Assembly (NCBI GenBank): GCA_947452315.1
Contig: CANGCX010000001.1
Location: 46,766 to 110,765 of the forward strand
Direction: 5' to 3'
DNA from: Opitutia bacterium
GTDB lineage: Bacteria; Verrucomicrobiota; Verrucomicrobiia; Opitutales; Opitutaceae
DNA length: 64,000 bases
Positions 51,061 to 60,633 of this stretch are shown in pieces. The position numbers were made by a program, and so were the translations under genes. Under the pieces are notes generated by a model, which worked only from the letters and a program-made list of their open reading frames with translations, did not search any database and was not told the origin of the DNA. Position 1 is the first letter of the stretch; the number at the start of each line of letters is the position of its first letter.

Positions 51061-52488
51061 TTAGTTTTTTTGCAAGATATGAAAGTTCGCCATCGAAATA
51101 CCGCTCAACATTGCTCCTATAATACCCAAAAAACCTTGGTCGGTACCGCAAAGATAAACGTTTTCCAGCGGAGTGCGACCTTGGCGGTGCTTGATTGGGG
51201 CGCCATAAATTGCCCCTCCGATGTGTCCCGTGAATTTGGTGATAGTACGCGGAGTAAACATGTCCGTCGTGATCGTGGCTTCCGCCAGAATGGAGTCACT
51301 TATGCTTGGGAGGAATCGCCGCGCACTGCGTTGCACCTCTGCGAAACAATGTGTTTTTTGCGCTTGGTAACTCTCCTCGGCCAACGGCGCCCATTGATCG
51401 TAGCACGCGAGACAAGTAACTCGGAAAACACCCTCGGAGAGTTGGCGGTCAGGTCCGAAATCAAAATTGTTGGGCAAACAAATCACGCCACTTCGAGTAT
51501 CCAAGGATGCGGACGGACACGCATAATCGAAACGAGCTGAGTCATTAAAAAATACGATCGTGTCACTCCCCCACCCGATTGCCGCAGGTTGGCATTTTAA
51601 AATTGAAATCGTTTCGACGAAGGAAAGCCGACCGGTCTCGAGGGGCGCCGCTTGAGGAGCCAACCCAATCAAACGTTCGGTCTCCGGTGCGCCGATAGAT
51701 GAGATGACGTGCGTAGCTGTAATTTCTTCGCCTGAATCGAGCAGCAGAGCAGTCGCGCGACCTTCGCGGGATATAATTTTTTGCACACCGCATTTCATGC
51801 GACGCTCCCCCCCTGCTTGGCGGTACTTGTCCAATAGCACCCGCAGAATCACCCGAACCCCATCAAAAGGCCGCGCAAAGCCCTCGAGAAAAAGCGCCTT
51901 AAACATGATCACGAATTGGCCAAACTCCATGTCGTGCTCTTGTGCACTGCCGTAGTACATGACCGGGCAAAAAAGCATGTCTTCAAGCAAGGCGTCTTTG
52001 ATGTGCGTACGCACGACGGCGCGGGCGGAGATCGGTGCGACATCTAGCGAAACATCATCGTAGGTTTTGATGGCAGCTACGAGTGTGCGGAAACCGTCGA
52101 TTTCTTTGGGGAACTGCGTCGCTACCTCGTTCTCGAAAACCGCAAAATCATTGGTGAAGCGCAGAGAAGTTTCGCCGTTGGGCCCGAAAGCGACCCGGGA
52201 TTGTTTTTGCTCACATAGCGCGAATTCGGCGCGATCAATTCGCAATTGGCGCAACAGTTTAGTTAGGGGTGTTCCTTTCACGCCCGGCCTGACAAAGTTC
52301 GTCAACGCGTGCAGGCCGACGTCAAATTTGCGCCCAGAGATACTGTAAAAACTATTAAGACCTCCGGTCGCGTTGTGGCGCTCGAAAATACAGACTTTTT
52401 TTCCGAAGTGCGCCAAGCGGATCCCCGCGGCCAAACCCGACATACCCGCGCCAATGATTGCGACATCGTAGTGGCTGCAGGAGTTCAT
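51061..52488 (-). CDS. CrtI/phytoene-desaturase-like FAD-dependent oxidoreductase (copy 2)
   Basis: YDVAIIGAGMSGLAAGIRLAHFGKKVCIFERHNATGGLNSFYSISGRKFDVGLHAL; C-terminal VYLCGTDQGFLGIIGAMLSGISMAN; ATG at 52488. Confidence 0.82.
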   Translation of the reverse strand: MNSCSHYDVAIIGAGMSGLAAGIRLAHFGKKVCIFERHNATGGLNSFYSISGRKFDVGLHALTNFVRPGVKGTPLTKLLRQLRIDRAEFALCEQKQSRVAFGPNGETSLRFTNDFAVFENEVATQFPKEIDGFRTLVAAIKTYDDVSLDVAPISARAVVRTHIKDALLEDMLFCPVMYYGSAQEHDMEFGQFVIMFKALFLEGFARPFDGVRVILRVLLDKYRQAGGERRMKCGVQKIISREGRATALLLDSGEEITATHVISSIGAPETERLIGLAPQAAPLETGRLSFVETISILKCQPAAIGWGSDTIVFFNDSARFDYACPSASLDTRSGVICLPNNFDFGPDRQLSEGVFRVTCLACYDQWAPLAEESYQAQKTHCFAEVQRSARRFLPSISDSILAEATITTDMFTPRTITKFTGHIGGAIYGAPIKHRQGRTPLENVYLCGTDQGFLGIIGAMLSGISMANFHILQKN

Positions 52489-52510
52489 GCTTGGTGCGTG
52501 GGCAGAGAAA

Positions 52511-52535
52511 AGGCCGGGAAGACGATTCCCGGCCT
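52511..52535 (-). terminator. Terminator/attenuator-like hairpin between ACP and oxidoreductase genes
   Basis: Perfect 10-bp stem AGGCCGGGAA-N5-TTCCCGGCCT followed on minus strand by TTTT. Confidence 0.5.
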
Positions 52536-52556
52536 GAGTTTGAAATCGATCGACAA

Positions 52557-52820
52557 TCAGCCTTTGGCGGCAATAGCGATGAACTTGGGCGTCAAATACT
52601 CGGCGCAACTGTCAAGTGAAGCTAGGTGTTGGTAATCAGCCTCGGGCACTTCGATGCTATGGCGCTTGCGGAGCTCCATGACGATATCGAGGAAATCCAT
52701 GCTATCGAGTTGAAGTTGATCGCGTAGGCGTACTTCAGGTTTCACATTCGAAAGGTCTTCGTCGGGCGCGATATCGGCGATGATGTCGAGTACGACTTGC
52801 TTGCATTCGTCTTTGGTCAT
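52557..52820 (-). CDS. Acyl carrier protein
   Basis: MTKDECKQVVLDIIADIAPDEDLSNVKPEVRLRDQLQLDSMDFLDIVMELRKRHSIEVP; phosphopantetheine Ser in DSMD; ATG at 52820 (track starts at 52862). Confidence 0.9.
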   Translation of the reverse strand: MTKDECKQVVLDIIADIAPDEDLSNVKPEVRLRDQLQLDSMDFLDIVMELRKRHSIEVPEADYQHLASLDSCAEYLTPKFIAIAAKG

Positions 52821-52839
52821 GGTGCGGTAGAATTCGGGA

Positions 52840-54078
52840 TTAGGTGGTAAAGCGTTTAACAATCAACGCGGAATTTATGCCCAGCATCCCAAAAGAATTA
52901 TTAAGAATAGTGTCTACTCTTGCAACCTTCCGCGGTTGATTGAGCACAAGACCGGGCAAAGCGCACGCAGGATCAAGATCATCAACATTAATTGAAGGGT
53001 GCACGGTAAAGTCGTTAAAGGATGGGAGATTGCCCGCAAGTTCGAGCGCCCCGGCCGCACCCATGCAATGTCCAATATAGCCCTTGGTGTTGTTGATGTA
53101 GGTCTCGGGACAGCCCTCTCCAAACACCGCACGGATCGCTTCGCATTCTTGGATATCGCCCAACGGCGTGGCCGTAGCGTGGGTGTTCACGATGTGGATA
53201 TCACTCGGCTTGAGCCCGGCGCGCGTAATGGCGGCGCGGATGCACTCAGCCTGACGCGTAGGATTGGGCAACACGTAGTCCGATGCATCGGAGTTGACGT
53301 GATAACCGGCAATTTCGGCATAGATTTTGGCTCCCCGCGCCTGAGCGTCTTCGAGGCGCTCGAGCGTATACAAACACCCCCCCTCGGATATGACGATGCC
53401 GTTGCGGGCTTTATCGAAGGGGCGCGAGGCTTTGAGCGGATCTTCATGCTGCGCGAGTGCGTTTTGAGATTTGAAACCTGCGAAAATCCCAAAGGTGTGA
53501 ATGCTTTCGCTGATTCCTCCGCAGATCGCGAAATCCACTTCACCCAGTCGCAACATTTGCGCGGCGTGAATCAGGCCCATATTCCCTGCCGCGCAAGCAG
53601 CACCGATAGTGTAAGCCGGACCGGTGATACCGAGGTTGAGCGAGGTTTCGCCGGCAGGGTTATTGGCGACTGTGCGGGGATTGTGATAGTGCGACCAGAA
53701 CTTCGTATCGTAGTTAAATTTCGAAATATTGTAGATTTCGTTCTCGGTCTCAACGTTACCATGTTCGGTACAACCGATGTAAATGCCAACGCGGTCCTTG
53801 GGCAGCATTTCAAAATTAACCCCACAGTCCGTTAATGCCTCACGCGCGCAATAAATAGAAATGGATCCCGCCCGCGTTCCTACGCGGAGTTCTTTTTTCT
53901 TTTGGTACTTTAATGGGTCGTAGTGACATACGCCCGCTAGCTGGGTCCCCATGTAGCGGATCTCCATGCGCTCGATTCCGGCGATGCCGCTCAGAAGATT
54001 TTGCCGAAATTCGGCCAAAGAATTGCCGTTGGGGGCCGTGAGACCAACTCCGGTGATGACGATACGCGCGGGCTTCAT
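52840..54078 (-). CDS. FabF-like beta-ketoacyl-ACP synthase II
   Basis: RIVITGVGLTAPNGNSL; GAACAAGNMGLIHAA (Cys), NTHATATPLGD (His), KGYIGHCMGAAGALE (Lys/His). Confidence 0.92.
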   Translation of the reverse strand: MKPARIVITGVGLTAPNGNSLAEFRQNLLSGIAGIERMEIRYMGTQLAGVCHYDPLKYQKKKELRVGTRAGSISIYCAREALTDCGVNFEMLPKDRVGIYIGCTEHGNVETENEIYNISKFNYDTKFWSHYHNPRTVANNPAGETSLNLGITGPAYTIGAACAAGNMGLIHAAQMLRLGEVDFAICGGISESIHTFGIFAGFKSQNALAQHEDPLKASRPFDKARNGIVISEGGCLYTLERLEDAQARGAKIYAEIAGYHVNSDASDYVLPNPTRQAECIRAAITRAGLKPSDIHIVNTHATATPLGDIQECEAIRAVFGEGCPETYINNTKGYIGHCMGAAGALELAGNLPSFNDFTVHPSINVDDLDPACALPGLVLNQPRKVARVDTILNNSFGMLGINSALIVKRFTT

Positions 54079-54140
54079 GCTTGTGTAAGAGGAAATCGCT
54101 AGCCATCTCGCCTACGAAAGCAATAAAACCCTCCATTCTT

Positions 54141-55133
54141 ATGAACGTTCTCGTCGTCGGAGGCGCCGGCTACATCGGCAGTCATTGTGTTCGCCAGTTG
54201 CTCATCACAGGCCATCGGCCTGTCGTGATCGACAATCTCGTTTTCGGACACCGCGGAGCCGTCGCTCCTACAGTACCATTCTACGCGGCAGATCTGGGTG
54301 ATGAAAAAATCGTCGGCGAGATACTGGTTCGCGAAAAAATCGATGCTGTCATGCATTTTGCGGCGTTCGCCTACGTCGGTGAATCCGTAACCGATCCGCT
54401 AAAATATTATTTCAACAACGTCGTTGCAACTCTTGGTCTGTTGCGCGCGATGCACGTGCATGGCGTAAAGAAATTCGTCTTTTCGTCCACCTGCGCCACC
54501 TACGGCATTCCCGCCGGCATGCCGATTGTCGAGACGATGCCCCAGGCTCCAATCAATCCCTACGGTCAGACCAAGCTGGACATCGAGAACGCCCTCAAGG
54601 CACTAGCGCTCGCCCACGGCCTCAGCTTTGCTGCCTTTCGTTATTTTAATGCTGCTGGTGCAGCCGAGGACGCGGAGATCGGTGAAGACCACATCCCTGA
54701 ATCACACCTTATACCACTCGCAATCCAAGCCGCGACAGGCCAACGCGCTGCACTGCAAGTTTTCGGAAACGATTATCCAACTCCCGATGGGACTTGCCTG
54801 CGTGACTACGTCCATGTCGACGATCTGAGCCGCGCCCACATCGCGGTTTTTAAGAAACTCGAAAAACCGGGCACTGCGCTTTTTTATAATCTAGGCACCG
54901 GCAAACCCACTTCTGTACTCGAGGTCATCCGAGCCGTTGAAAATGTAACCGGCCTAAAAGTACCCCACGCGTTCGCCCCTCGCCGTGCCGGTGACCCACC
55001 CGCCCTCTATGCGAATTCCTCCAAAGCCATCGACGAACTAGGTTGGCAGATTAAATTCAATAACATCGAATCCATCGTCGCAACGGCTTGGAGCTGGCAC
55101 CAGAAATCGCCGCAAGGCTTTGCCGATCGCTAA
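54141..55133 (+). CDS. galE: UDP-glucose 4-epimerase
   Basis: MNVLVVGGAGYIGSHCVRQL; VMHFAAFAYVGESV; STCATYG; NPYGQTKLDIE; RYFNAAGA; DGTCLRDYVHVDDL. Confidence 0.95.
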   Translation: MNVLVVGGAGYIGSHCVRQLLITGHRPVVIDNLVFGHRGAVAPTVPFYAADLGDEKIVGEILVREKIDAVMHFAAFAYVGESVTDPLKYYFNNVVATLGLLRAMHVHGVKKFVFSSTCATYGIPAGMPIVETMPQAPINPYGQTKLDIENALKALALAHGLSFAAFRYFNAAGAAEDAEIGEDHIPESHLIPLAIQAATGQRAALQVFGNDYPTPDGTCLRDYVHVDDLSRAHIAVFKKLEKPGTALFYNLGTGKPTSVLEVIRAVENVTGLKVPHAFAPRRAGDPPALYANSSKAIDELGWQIKFNNIESIVATAWSWHQKSPQGFADR

Positions 55134-55136
55134 GGC

Positions 55137-56906
55137 TTAGAGCCGCGGTGCAGTAGGTTTCAGCGGCGGCGCCCAAGCATTGACGCCAACAGTGTTGAGT
55201 CGGCGCTTAAAGACTTTGTCACCGCTCGTCACATAGAGCGTATCGAATTTTTCTCCACCGAAAACAAGGTTGGAGCAACGCCCATTTGGCAAAGGCAGGA
55301 TGCACTGTACGCGACCGGCCTGATCGCAAATTTGAATCCCCAGCCTCGTCGCCACATAGAGACGACCATCACGATCCACTTTCAGGCCATCAGCAAAACT
55401 CTGGTCCTCGCCGTCAGGTTCGTGCAGCCAGTAATATCGCTGTTTATGCGCGAGCGAGCCATCGGATTGGATTTGATAGCTGTAAACCCAGTGCGAGCGG
55501 TAATCAGAAACGTAGAGCAACGTCTGATCCGGCGAGAGCGCGATTCCATTTGAGAAACGTAAGCCTACGTCCACTTCGAGCGGCTCACGACTACCCGGGC
55601 GCAGCAGCCAGATGCGGCTTGGCTCGTTCGAAGACGCGACCGGAGAATTCGTGAAGTAGACGTTTCCATTATGGGCCACGACGAGATCGTTACCGCGATT
55701 TCCAAGCGCCAAAACCGTCGTACGTCCGTCCGTTTCACGTGTGAGCACATTAGGAATGATGCCCGATACTGAAAAGAGTCGCCCGTCAGGGCCGAAGGCT
55801 TGGCCCGAAGCTTTCTCACAGTTGGCGTTTACCTCCGCCAAAGCACCATCGAGGCCAATTCGATGTGTCACATTACGGCCGGTGTCATTGAAGAAAACCT
55901 CTCCACGCGTGTTTACCGCAGGTGCATCGGTATTTTGAAAACCGTCGCCGGCGAGTTGCCAGCCTTCGCCCGCGATCAAAAGGGCCGCGAGCGTGGTGTT
56001 TTTCGTTGGGGCGACGTTGCGAACGAGCTCAGGCCAGCCTTGCCAGAGCCAGCGTATCGCCTCGGGAAAAAGCATTGTACCGTGTTTACCGCTGTGCGCG
56101 CCTTCACCCCAGGCGTGACGCACGTCGTAGCCTGAGAAGACCAACGAGCGCTCCATCGACTGATTCGCCATCCACCAATCGCCGGCGTAGATATTATTGT
56201 CATTCGTTCCATCCTGAAGAAACACGCGCAGAGCCTTAGGCTCGTATTTGCGGATGAGCGTCGAATAACGATCTCCACCACGCAGTCCGACGTAGGTACC
56301 GATTGCACTGAACACACGTGAAAACGCATCCGCTCTCTCCCAAGCCGCCGTGAACGCAGCAATGGCTCCGCTACTCGATCCACCAATTGCGCGATCATTA
56401 CCAGCGCGCGAAAGTCGGATCGTACGACCGTCGGAAGTTTTATGTGATTCCACGGCCGGTAACACTTCATCGAGAATAAACCGCGCGTATGCATCACCGA
56501 GGCCATCGTATTCGTAGCTGCGATTAAAACGATCAAGCGCGTGTGCCGCATCAGCTATTTTCACGATGCCCGGCCGCACAAATACACCGATCAATACTGG
56601 GATTTCTCCACGGGCTATGAGATTATCGAAGACCACGGGTGCGTTCCACTGCACGCCGTCTTGGTTTACGTAGACACATGCGGGCTTGGTACCGTCGTAT
56701 TGGCGCGGCACGTAGATCGTAACTTCCCTCGTGGTGCCGGGGAAAATCTTGGCGCTCGCATGCTCAAACTTGATGAGCTCGCCCTGTGGCACGCCCGGTT
56801 GCGGCTTAGAATCCGGGCCAGGCAAGTAATCGTCAGCCGCGGCAAGCTTCAGTGCGGCGATAATGAAAAAAGCAAAAAAAAATGTGAAACGCAGAAGAGT
56901 TTTCAT
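55137..56906 (-). CDS. Secreted esterase (Esterase D/enterochelin-esterase-like) fused to SMP-30/gluconolactonase beta-propeller
   Basis: N-terminal half YVPRQYDGTKPACVYVNQDG...RAIGGSSSGAIAAFTAAWERADAFSRVFSAIGTYVGLRGG; C-terminal half GEVFFNDTGRNVTHRI...FSNGIALSPDQTLLYVSDYRSHWVYSY. Confidence 0.87.
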   Translation of the reverse strand: MKTLLRFTFFFAFFIIAALKLAAADDYLPGPDSKPQPGVPQGELIKFEHASAKIFPGTTREVTIYVPRQYDGTKPACVYVNQDGVQWNAPVVFDNLIARGEIPVLIGVFVRPGIVKIADAAHALDRFNRSYEYDGLGDAYARFILDEVLPAVESHKTSDGRTIRLSRAGNDRAIGGSSSGAIAAFTAAWERADAFSRVFSAIGTYVGLRGGDRYSTLIRKYEPKALRVFLQDGTNDNNIYAGDWWMANQSMERSLVFSGYDVRHAWGEGAHSGKHGTMLFPEAIRWLWQGWPELVRNVAPTKNTTLAALLIAGEGWQLAGDGFQNTDAPAVNTRGEVFFNDTGRNVTHRIGLDGALAEVNANCEKASGQAFGPDGRLFSVSGIIPNVLTRETDGRTTVLALGNRGNDLVVAHNGNVYFTNSPVASSNEPSRIWLLRPGSREPLEVDVGLRFSNGIALSPDQTLLYVSDYRSHWVYSYQIQSDGSLAHKQRYYWLHEPDGEDQSFADGLKVDRDGRLYVATRLGIQICDQAGRVQCILPLPNGRCSNLVFGGEKFDTLYVTSGDKVFKRRLNTVGVNAWAPPLKPTAPRL

Positions 56907-56945
56907 TAGGGGCTAAGGTGAAATTGAGAAAGCTATCCAGAAGCA

Positions 56946-56974
56946 CAAAAAAACGCCGGAGATTAACCGGCGTT
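56946..56974 (-). terminator. Intrinsic terminator downstream of ThuA gene
   Basis: AACGCCGG...CCGGCGTT stem with T-run on the minus strand. Confidence 0.78.
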
Positions 56975-56987
56975 AAACTGGAGAAAA

Positions 56988-57965
56988 TTACTTCTGCGCT
57001 GACTTGGCGGCTGGCGGTGCTTTGGGCGGCGGCGGCGCTTCGTAAGCCGGCAACACGTTCGCTTGCGGCGCGGCTTTAGCCAAATTAGGCGTGATATCGG
57101 CGTCGACACGGCGTAGCGACCAGTTCAGCGCACCGGCCAACAACGAGCGCACGGCCGGATGATTCCAAATGTCGTCGCGATGACCGAGGCTGGTGTAGAA
57201 CACGCGTCCTTTGCCGTGCATTCGCACCCAGGTCGAGGGATACGGCGGGCGTTGATACTCGGCGCCCTTCATGCCGGCGGTGTCTTGGACCAAAAGCACG
57301 TGCATATCGGGCGCAAAATTTTTCAACGAATACCATTCCTCGATCGGTGCGAAGTCGGCGGGCATCGCCGCCATACCAGGGAATTTTGCATCGACCGTGA
57401 TAAGTCGGGAGGTCTGTTGCGCGCCATGACGGATGAATTCACCGCCGATCATTTTGACGTAGTCATCCGCCTTGTCGCCGTCGTCGAGAAACCGCTCCGG
57501 CACGTGCGCGTTACGACCGTAAGAGTGAAACGAATCCGTGGCGCTGTGAATGCCGAGGAATCCTTTGCCATTAGCGATAGCTTGGAGTAGTGCAGTTTTG
57601 CCGGCGGGCGTCATTGGCGGGTTACTGTCGCCACGCGGATCGCTCTTCATTTTTGTCAAATCACCCGTGGTGTAAAAAAAGTAAGCGTCGAATTGCGCGA
57701 GGTATTCCGGCGTGAACAAGCTACCGTCTTTGGAAAAGGTGAACTCAATATTGTTCTCCGCACCGAGGGCCTTAAGGACAGGATAGGCATAGCCAAACTT
57801 GGGTTCGCCGTATGTTTTAATTGCATCATGCTCGAAGCCCGATGACTTGCTGAAAAAGAGCACTTTCTTTTTGGATACTGGTAATTCAGCGGCAAAACTC
57901 GAGGATATTGAGGCGAGAACGAGACACGCCATTGCACGGCCAAGCATATGAAGGGATGATTTCAT
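56988..57965 (-). CDS. ThuA domain protein, secreted
   Basis: Signal peptide; KKVLFFSKSSGFEHDAI; FLGIHSATDSFHSYGRN; HGKGRVFYTSLGHRDDIWNHPAVRSLLAGALNWSL. Confidence 0.9.
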   Translation of the reverse strand: MKSSLHMLGRAMACLVLASISSSFAAELPVSKKKVLFFSKSSGFEHDAIKTYGEPKFGYAYPVLKALGAENNIEFTFSKDGSLFTPEYLAQFDAYFFYTTGDLTKMKSDPRGDSNPPMTPAGKTALLQAIANGKGFLGIHSATDSFHSYGRNAHVPERFLDDGDKADDYVKMIGGEFIRHGAQQTSRLITVDAKFPGMAAMPADFAPIEEWYSLKNFAPDMHVLLVQDTAGMKGAEYQRPPYPSTWVRMHGKGRVFYTSLGHRDDIWNHPAVRSLLAGALNWSLRRVDADITPNLAKAAPQANVLPAYEAPPPPKAPPAAKSAQK

Positions 57966-58006
57966 GGGGTTAATAATTGAGGGGGCGATTTGTAGCTAAG
58001 GCAACT

Positions 58007-59521
58007 TCAGGACTTTTTCTTAGCGAGAGTCACACGCTTACGCGGAGCTTTCGTTTCGGCGACCAGGATTGGCGCGGGTGCCATTCCTAATAAACGGGTG
58101 GCTTGAGTAACATCGCCATCACTGGCCTGAAGTGCGCGCATACGCAGAGCCGACTCGATCTGCGACAACATCGGTTTACCATCGCGGGCTAATTCCGCGA
58201 ACAGAAAATCGTACGCACGCTCCAACGTAAGCACGTTATTTTGCGACAGCTTCGAATCGATCGACGCGCTCGGGATCACATCCGAAGCCGGCGTCGCTTC
58301 AATCGGCAAACCACTCCCCTCGCCGGCGGATTCAAGGATTTCGTTCGGCAAGTTTTTAACGAGAATTGCATCACCTTGTGCGATCACGGCGCTGCGGTAG
58401 ATCACATTTTCCAACTCTCGGACGTTGCCCGGCCATCGATAACGCACGAGAATCGCCATGGCTTCGGGCGAGACTTTGCTCACGCGAGCTTTGCGCTGCT
58501 TGATGAGATTTTGCAGGCAGAAATCCACGATTTGCGGCACATCATCGCCGCGCTCACGCAGGGCCGGCATTCGAATGCGCACGACATTAAGTCTGTAGTA
58601 TAGATCTTCGCGAAAGGTTTTCGCTTTCACCATTTCTTCAAGATCCTTGTTGGTTGCGGCCAAAATGCGGACGTCCACTCGAATCGTTTCAGTGCCACCA
58701 ACACGTTGGATGTCGCCTTGTTGAAGAACGCGCAGGATTTTCGTCTGCGTGGCGAGGGCCATATCGCCGATCTCATCGAGGAAAATCGTGCCGCCATCAC
58801 AGAGTTCAAATTTTCCGAGGCGCTGTCCCGTTGCGCCGGTGAAAGACCCCTTCTCGTGGCCAAAAAGTTCACTTTCGATTAAGTTATCGGGAATCGCAGC
58901 GCAGTTAACAGCTATGAAGGGTTTGGCGGCGCGATGGCTGTGCTTCCAGATCGAGCGAGCGACGAGTTCTTTGCCCGTGCCGCTCTCCCCGGTGATCATG
59001 ACGTTCACATCGCTAGCTGTGACTTGGCCGATGACTTTAAAGACGTCCTGCATGACAGGCGAAGAACCGACAATACCTTCGCGGTAATCATCGGCGTTGA
59101 TCGTGGGTTTGTAATCGCCGACCGCTCGGAGGTCAGCGTGGGCCTTTAGGGCGTTTTCGGCGAGCGCCAGGACCTTGGCGGGGTCGAACGGCTTCATCAC
59201 ATAGTCAAACGCGCCGTATTTCATGGCCTCGATCGCTGTCTGGGCCGTGCCAAACGCTGTCATGAGCACGACGAGTTGCTTAGGATTGGCCGAGCGGATG
59301 TGTTGCAACGCTTCTATACCGCTCATGCCACTCATTCGGACATCGAGAAATACGAGATCAGGCGCGGGGCCTTTCTTGACCATAGCGATGCCAAGTTCGC
59401 CGCTGGCAGCTTCTGTCACCTGGTATCGACGCGAACCAAGTACGCGCGTGAGCGAATAACGAATTTCAGCATCATCATCGATGACGAGGATGGTCGGAGA
59501 TTTAACGGCGTGGTCAGACAT
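58007..59521 (-). CDS. Sigma-54-dependent response regulator, NtrC family
   Basis: Receiver [18 protein letters not shown]...[14 protein letters not shown]+ [41 protein letters not shown] at 59521. Confidence 0.94.
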   Translation of the reverse strand: MSDHAVKSPTILVIDDDAEIRYSLTRVLGSRRYQVTEAASGELGIAMVKKGPAPDLVFLDVRMSGMSGIEALQHIRSANPKQLVVLMTAFGTAQTAIEAMKYGAFDYVMKPFDPAKVLALAENALKAHADLRAVGDYKPTINADDYREGIVGSSPVMQDVFKVIGQVTASDVNVMITGESGTGKELVARSIWKHSHRAAKPFIAVNCAAIPDNLIESELFGHEKGSFTGATGQRLGKFELCDGGTIFLDEIGDMALATQTKILRVLQQGDIQRVGGTETIRVDVRILAATNKDLEEMVKAKTFREDLYYRLNVVRIRMPALRERGDDVPQIVDFCLQNLIKQRKARVSKVSPEAMAILVRYRWPGNVRELENVIYRSAVIAQGDAILVKNLPNEILESAGEGSGLPIEATPASDVIPSASIDSKLSQNNVLTLERAYDFLFAELARDGKPMLSQIESALRMRALQASDGDVTQATRLLGMAPAPILVAETKAPRKRVTLAKKKS

Positions 59522-59594
59522 GTTGCGGAGGCGAACCCAAAGGTTTCGGGCGATGGTGCTGGCGATTTCCGCAAGCGCGCTTTGATTACTCCGC

Positions 59595-60365
59595 ATGCTC
59601 GGTTGGTCAATAAACTTGTTCCGCATCCGCGGTATAACACTCGCAATACACGTTAGTTTTTTTGCGCTGCTAGGTTATATCGCTTGGGAGGGTTGGCTTG
59701 AAGCGGGCTTGGAGGGCGCTGCATGGAGTGTGGCCATTTTAGGGACTTTTTTCTCCTGTGTTGTGCTGCATGAACTCGGACATTCCTTTACCGCAATGCA
59801 TTTCGGGATCGGGGTGCGACGAATCTTACTCATGCCTATCGGAGGCATGGCAGAATTTGAATCGATTCCTCGCGAGCCACGCAGGGAATTACTCATTACG
59901 ATAGCAGGCCCAGCTGTAAATTTTGCTATCGCTGGGATGTTGTGGCTAGTTGTTGGGGCGCCGAACCGATGGTCACTCTCGAACTATGAGGCGGACCCCA
60001 TCGGCTTCGCGCATCTACTACTGCACTGGAATCTTCTTATGGGCTGCTTTAATTTAATCCCTGTGTTTCCCATGGATGGCGGGCGCATATTACGCGCCTT
60101 GCTCGCCACTCGGCTACCTTACACTCGCGCCACGTTTTGGGCCGCTACAATCGGCAAGATCCTTGCCGCATCTGGAGCCTTAGTCGCGGTGTTTTGGTGG
60201 GAAACCTACCTAACAGCCGTCCTCTTTCTTTTTATTTTTTATGCTGGCGAGATGGAGTACCGCGCCCTGCTCCGGCATGAGCTCATCGAGGCTCACTGGC
60301 GCCAAACCCTCTCACAGCTCGACGCGATACCTCCAGAAGACCCACCGATGATCAACCCGGGTTAG
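59595..60365 (+). CDS. Site-2 protease family (M50) membrane metalloprotease
   Basis: [53 protein letters not shown]. Confidence 0.93.
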   Translation: MLGWSINLFRIRGITLAIHVSFFALLGYIAWEGWLEAGLEGAAWSVAILGTFFSCVVLHELGHSFTAMHFGIGVRRILLMPIGGMAEFESIPREPRRELLITIAGPAVNFAIAGMLWLVVGAPNRWSLSNYEADPIGFAHLLLHWNLLMGCFNLIPVFPMDGGRILRALLATRLPYTRATFWAATIGKILAASGALVAVFWWETYLTAVLFLFIFYAGEMEYRALLRHELIEAHWRQTLSQLDAIPPEDPPMINPG

Positions 60366-60457
60366 CTCTAGGTTTTGCAAAATTTAATAACTTTCTGAAA
60401 AAACTCCTTGCGTTCGGCCCATGAATTTTGATTTTTCCAAACCTCGCGCAAGCGATC

Positions 60458-60533
60458 GGGCTCTTAGCTCAGTTGGTAGAGCGCCTCAATGGCATTGAGG
60501 AGGTCAACGGTTCGAACCCGTTAGGGTCCACCA
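60458..60533 (+). tRNA. tRNA-Ala(GGC), CCA encoded
   Basis: gggctcttagctcagttggtagagcgcctcaatggcattgaggaggtcaacggttcgaacccgttagggtccacca; anticodon GGC in CCUCAAUGGCAUUGAGG. Confidence 0.95.
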
Positions 60534-60538
60534 TTTTG

Positions 60539-60572
60539 GGCCGGGAATTCGCAAGAATTCCCGGCCTTTTTT
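60539..60572 (+). terminator. Intrinsic terminator downstream of tRNA-Ala
   Basis: GGCCGGGAATTC GCAA GAATTCCCGGCC TTTTTT. Confidence 0.9.
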
Positions 60573-60633
60573 GTGCCCCGATCGCTCAAGTCCATGACAA
60601 CCATCCTGAGGCGCCTCACCCTGTAGCTTGCGT

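Noticed and set aside
52999-53835. 278-aa plus-strand ORF
   Set aside because: Antisense to the FabF-like gene, which has complete catalytic motifs; codon-bias artefact
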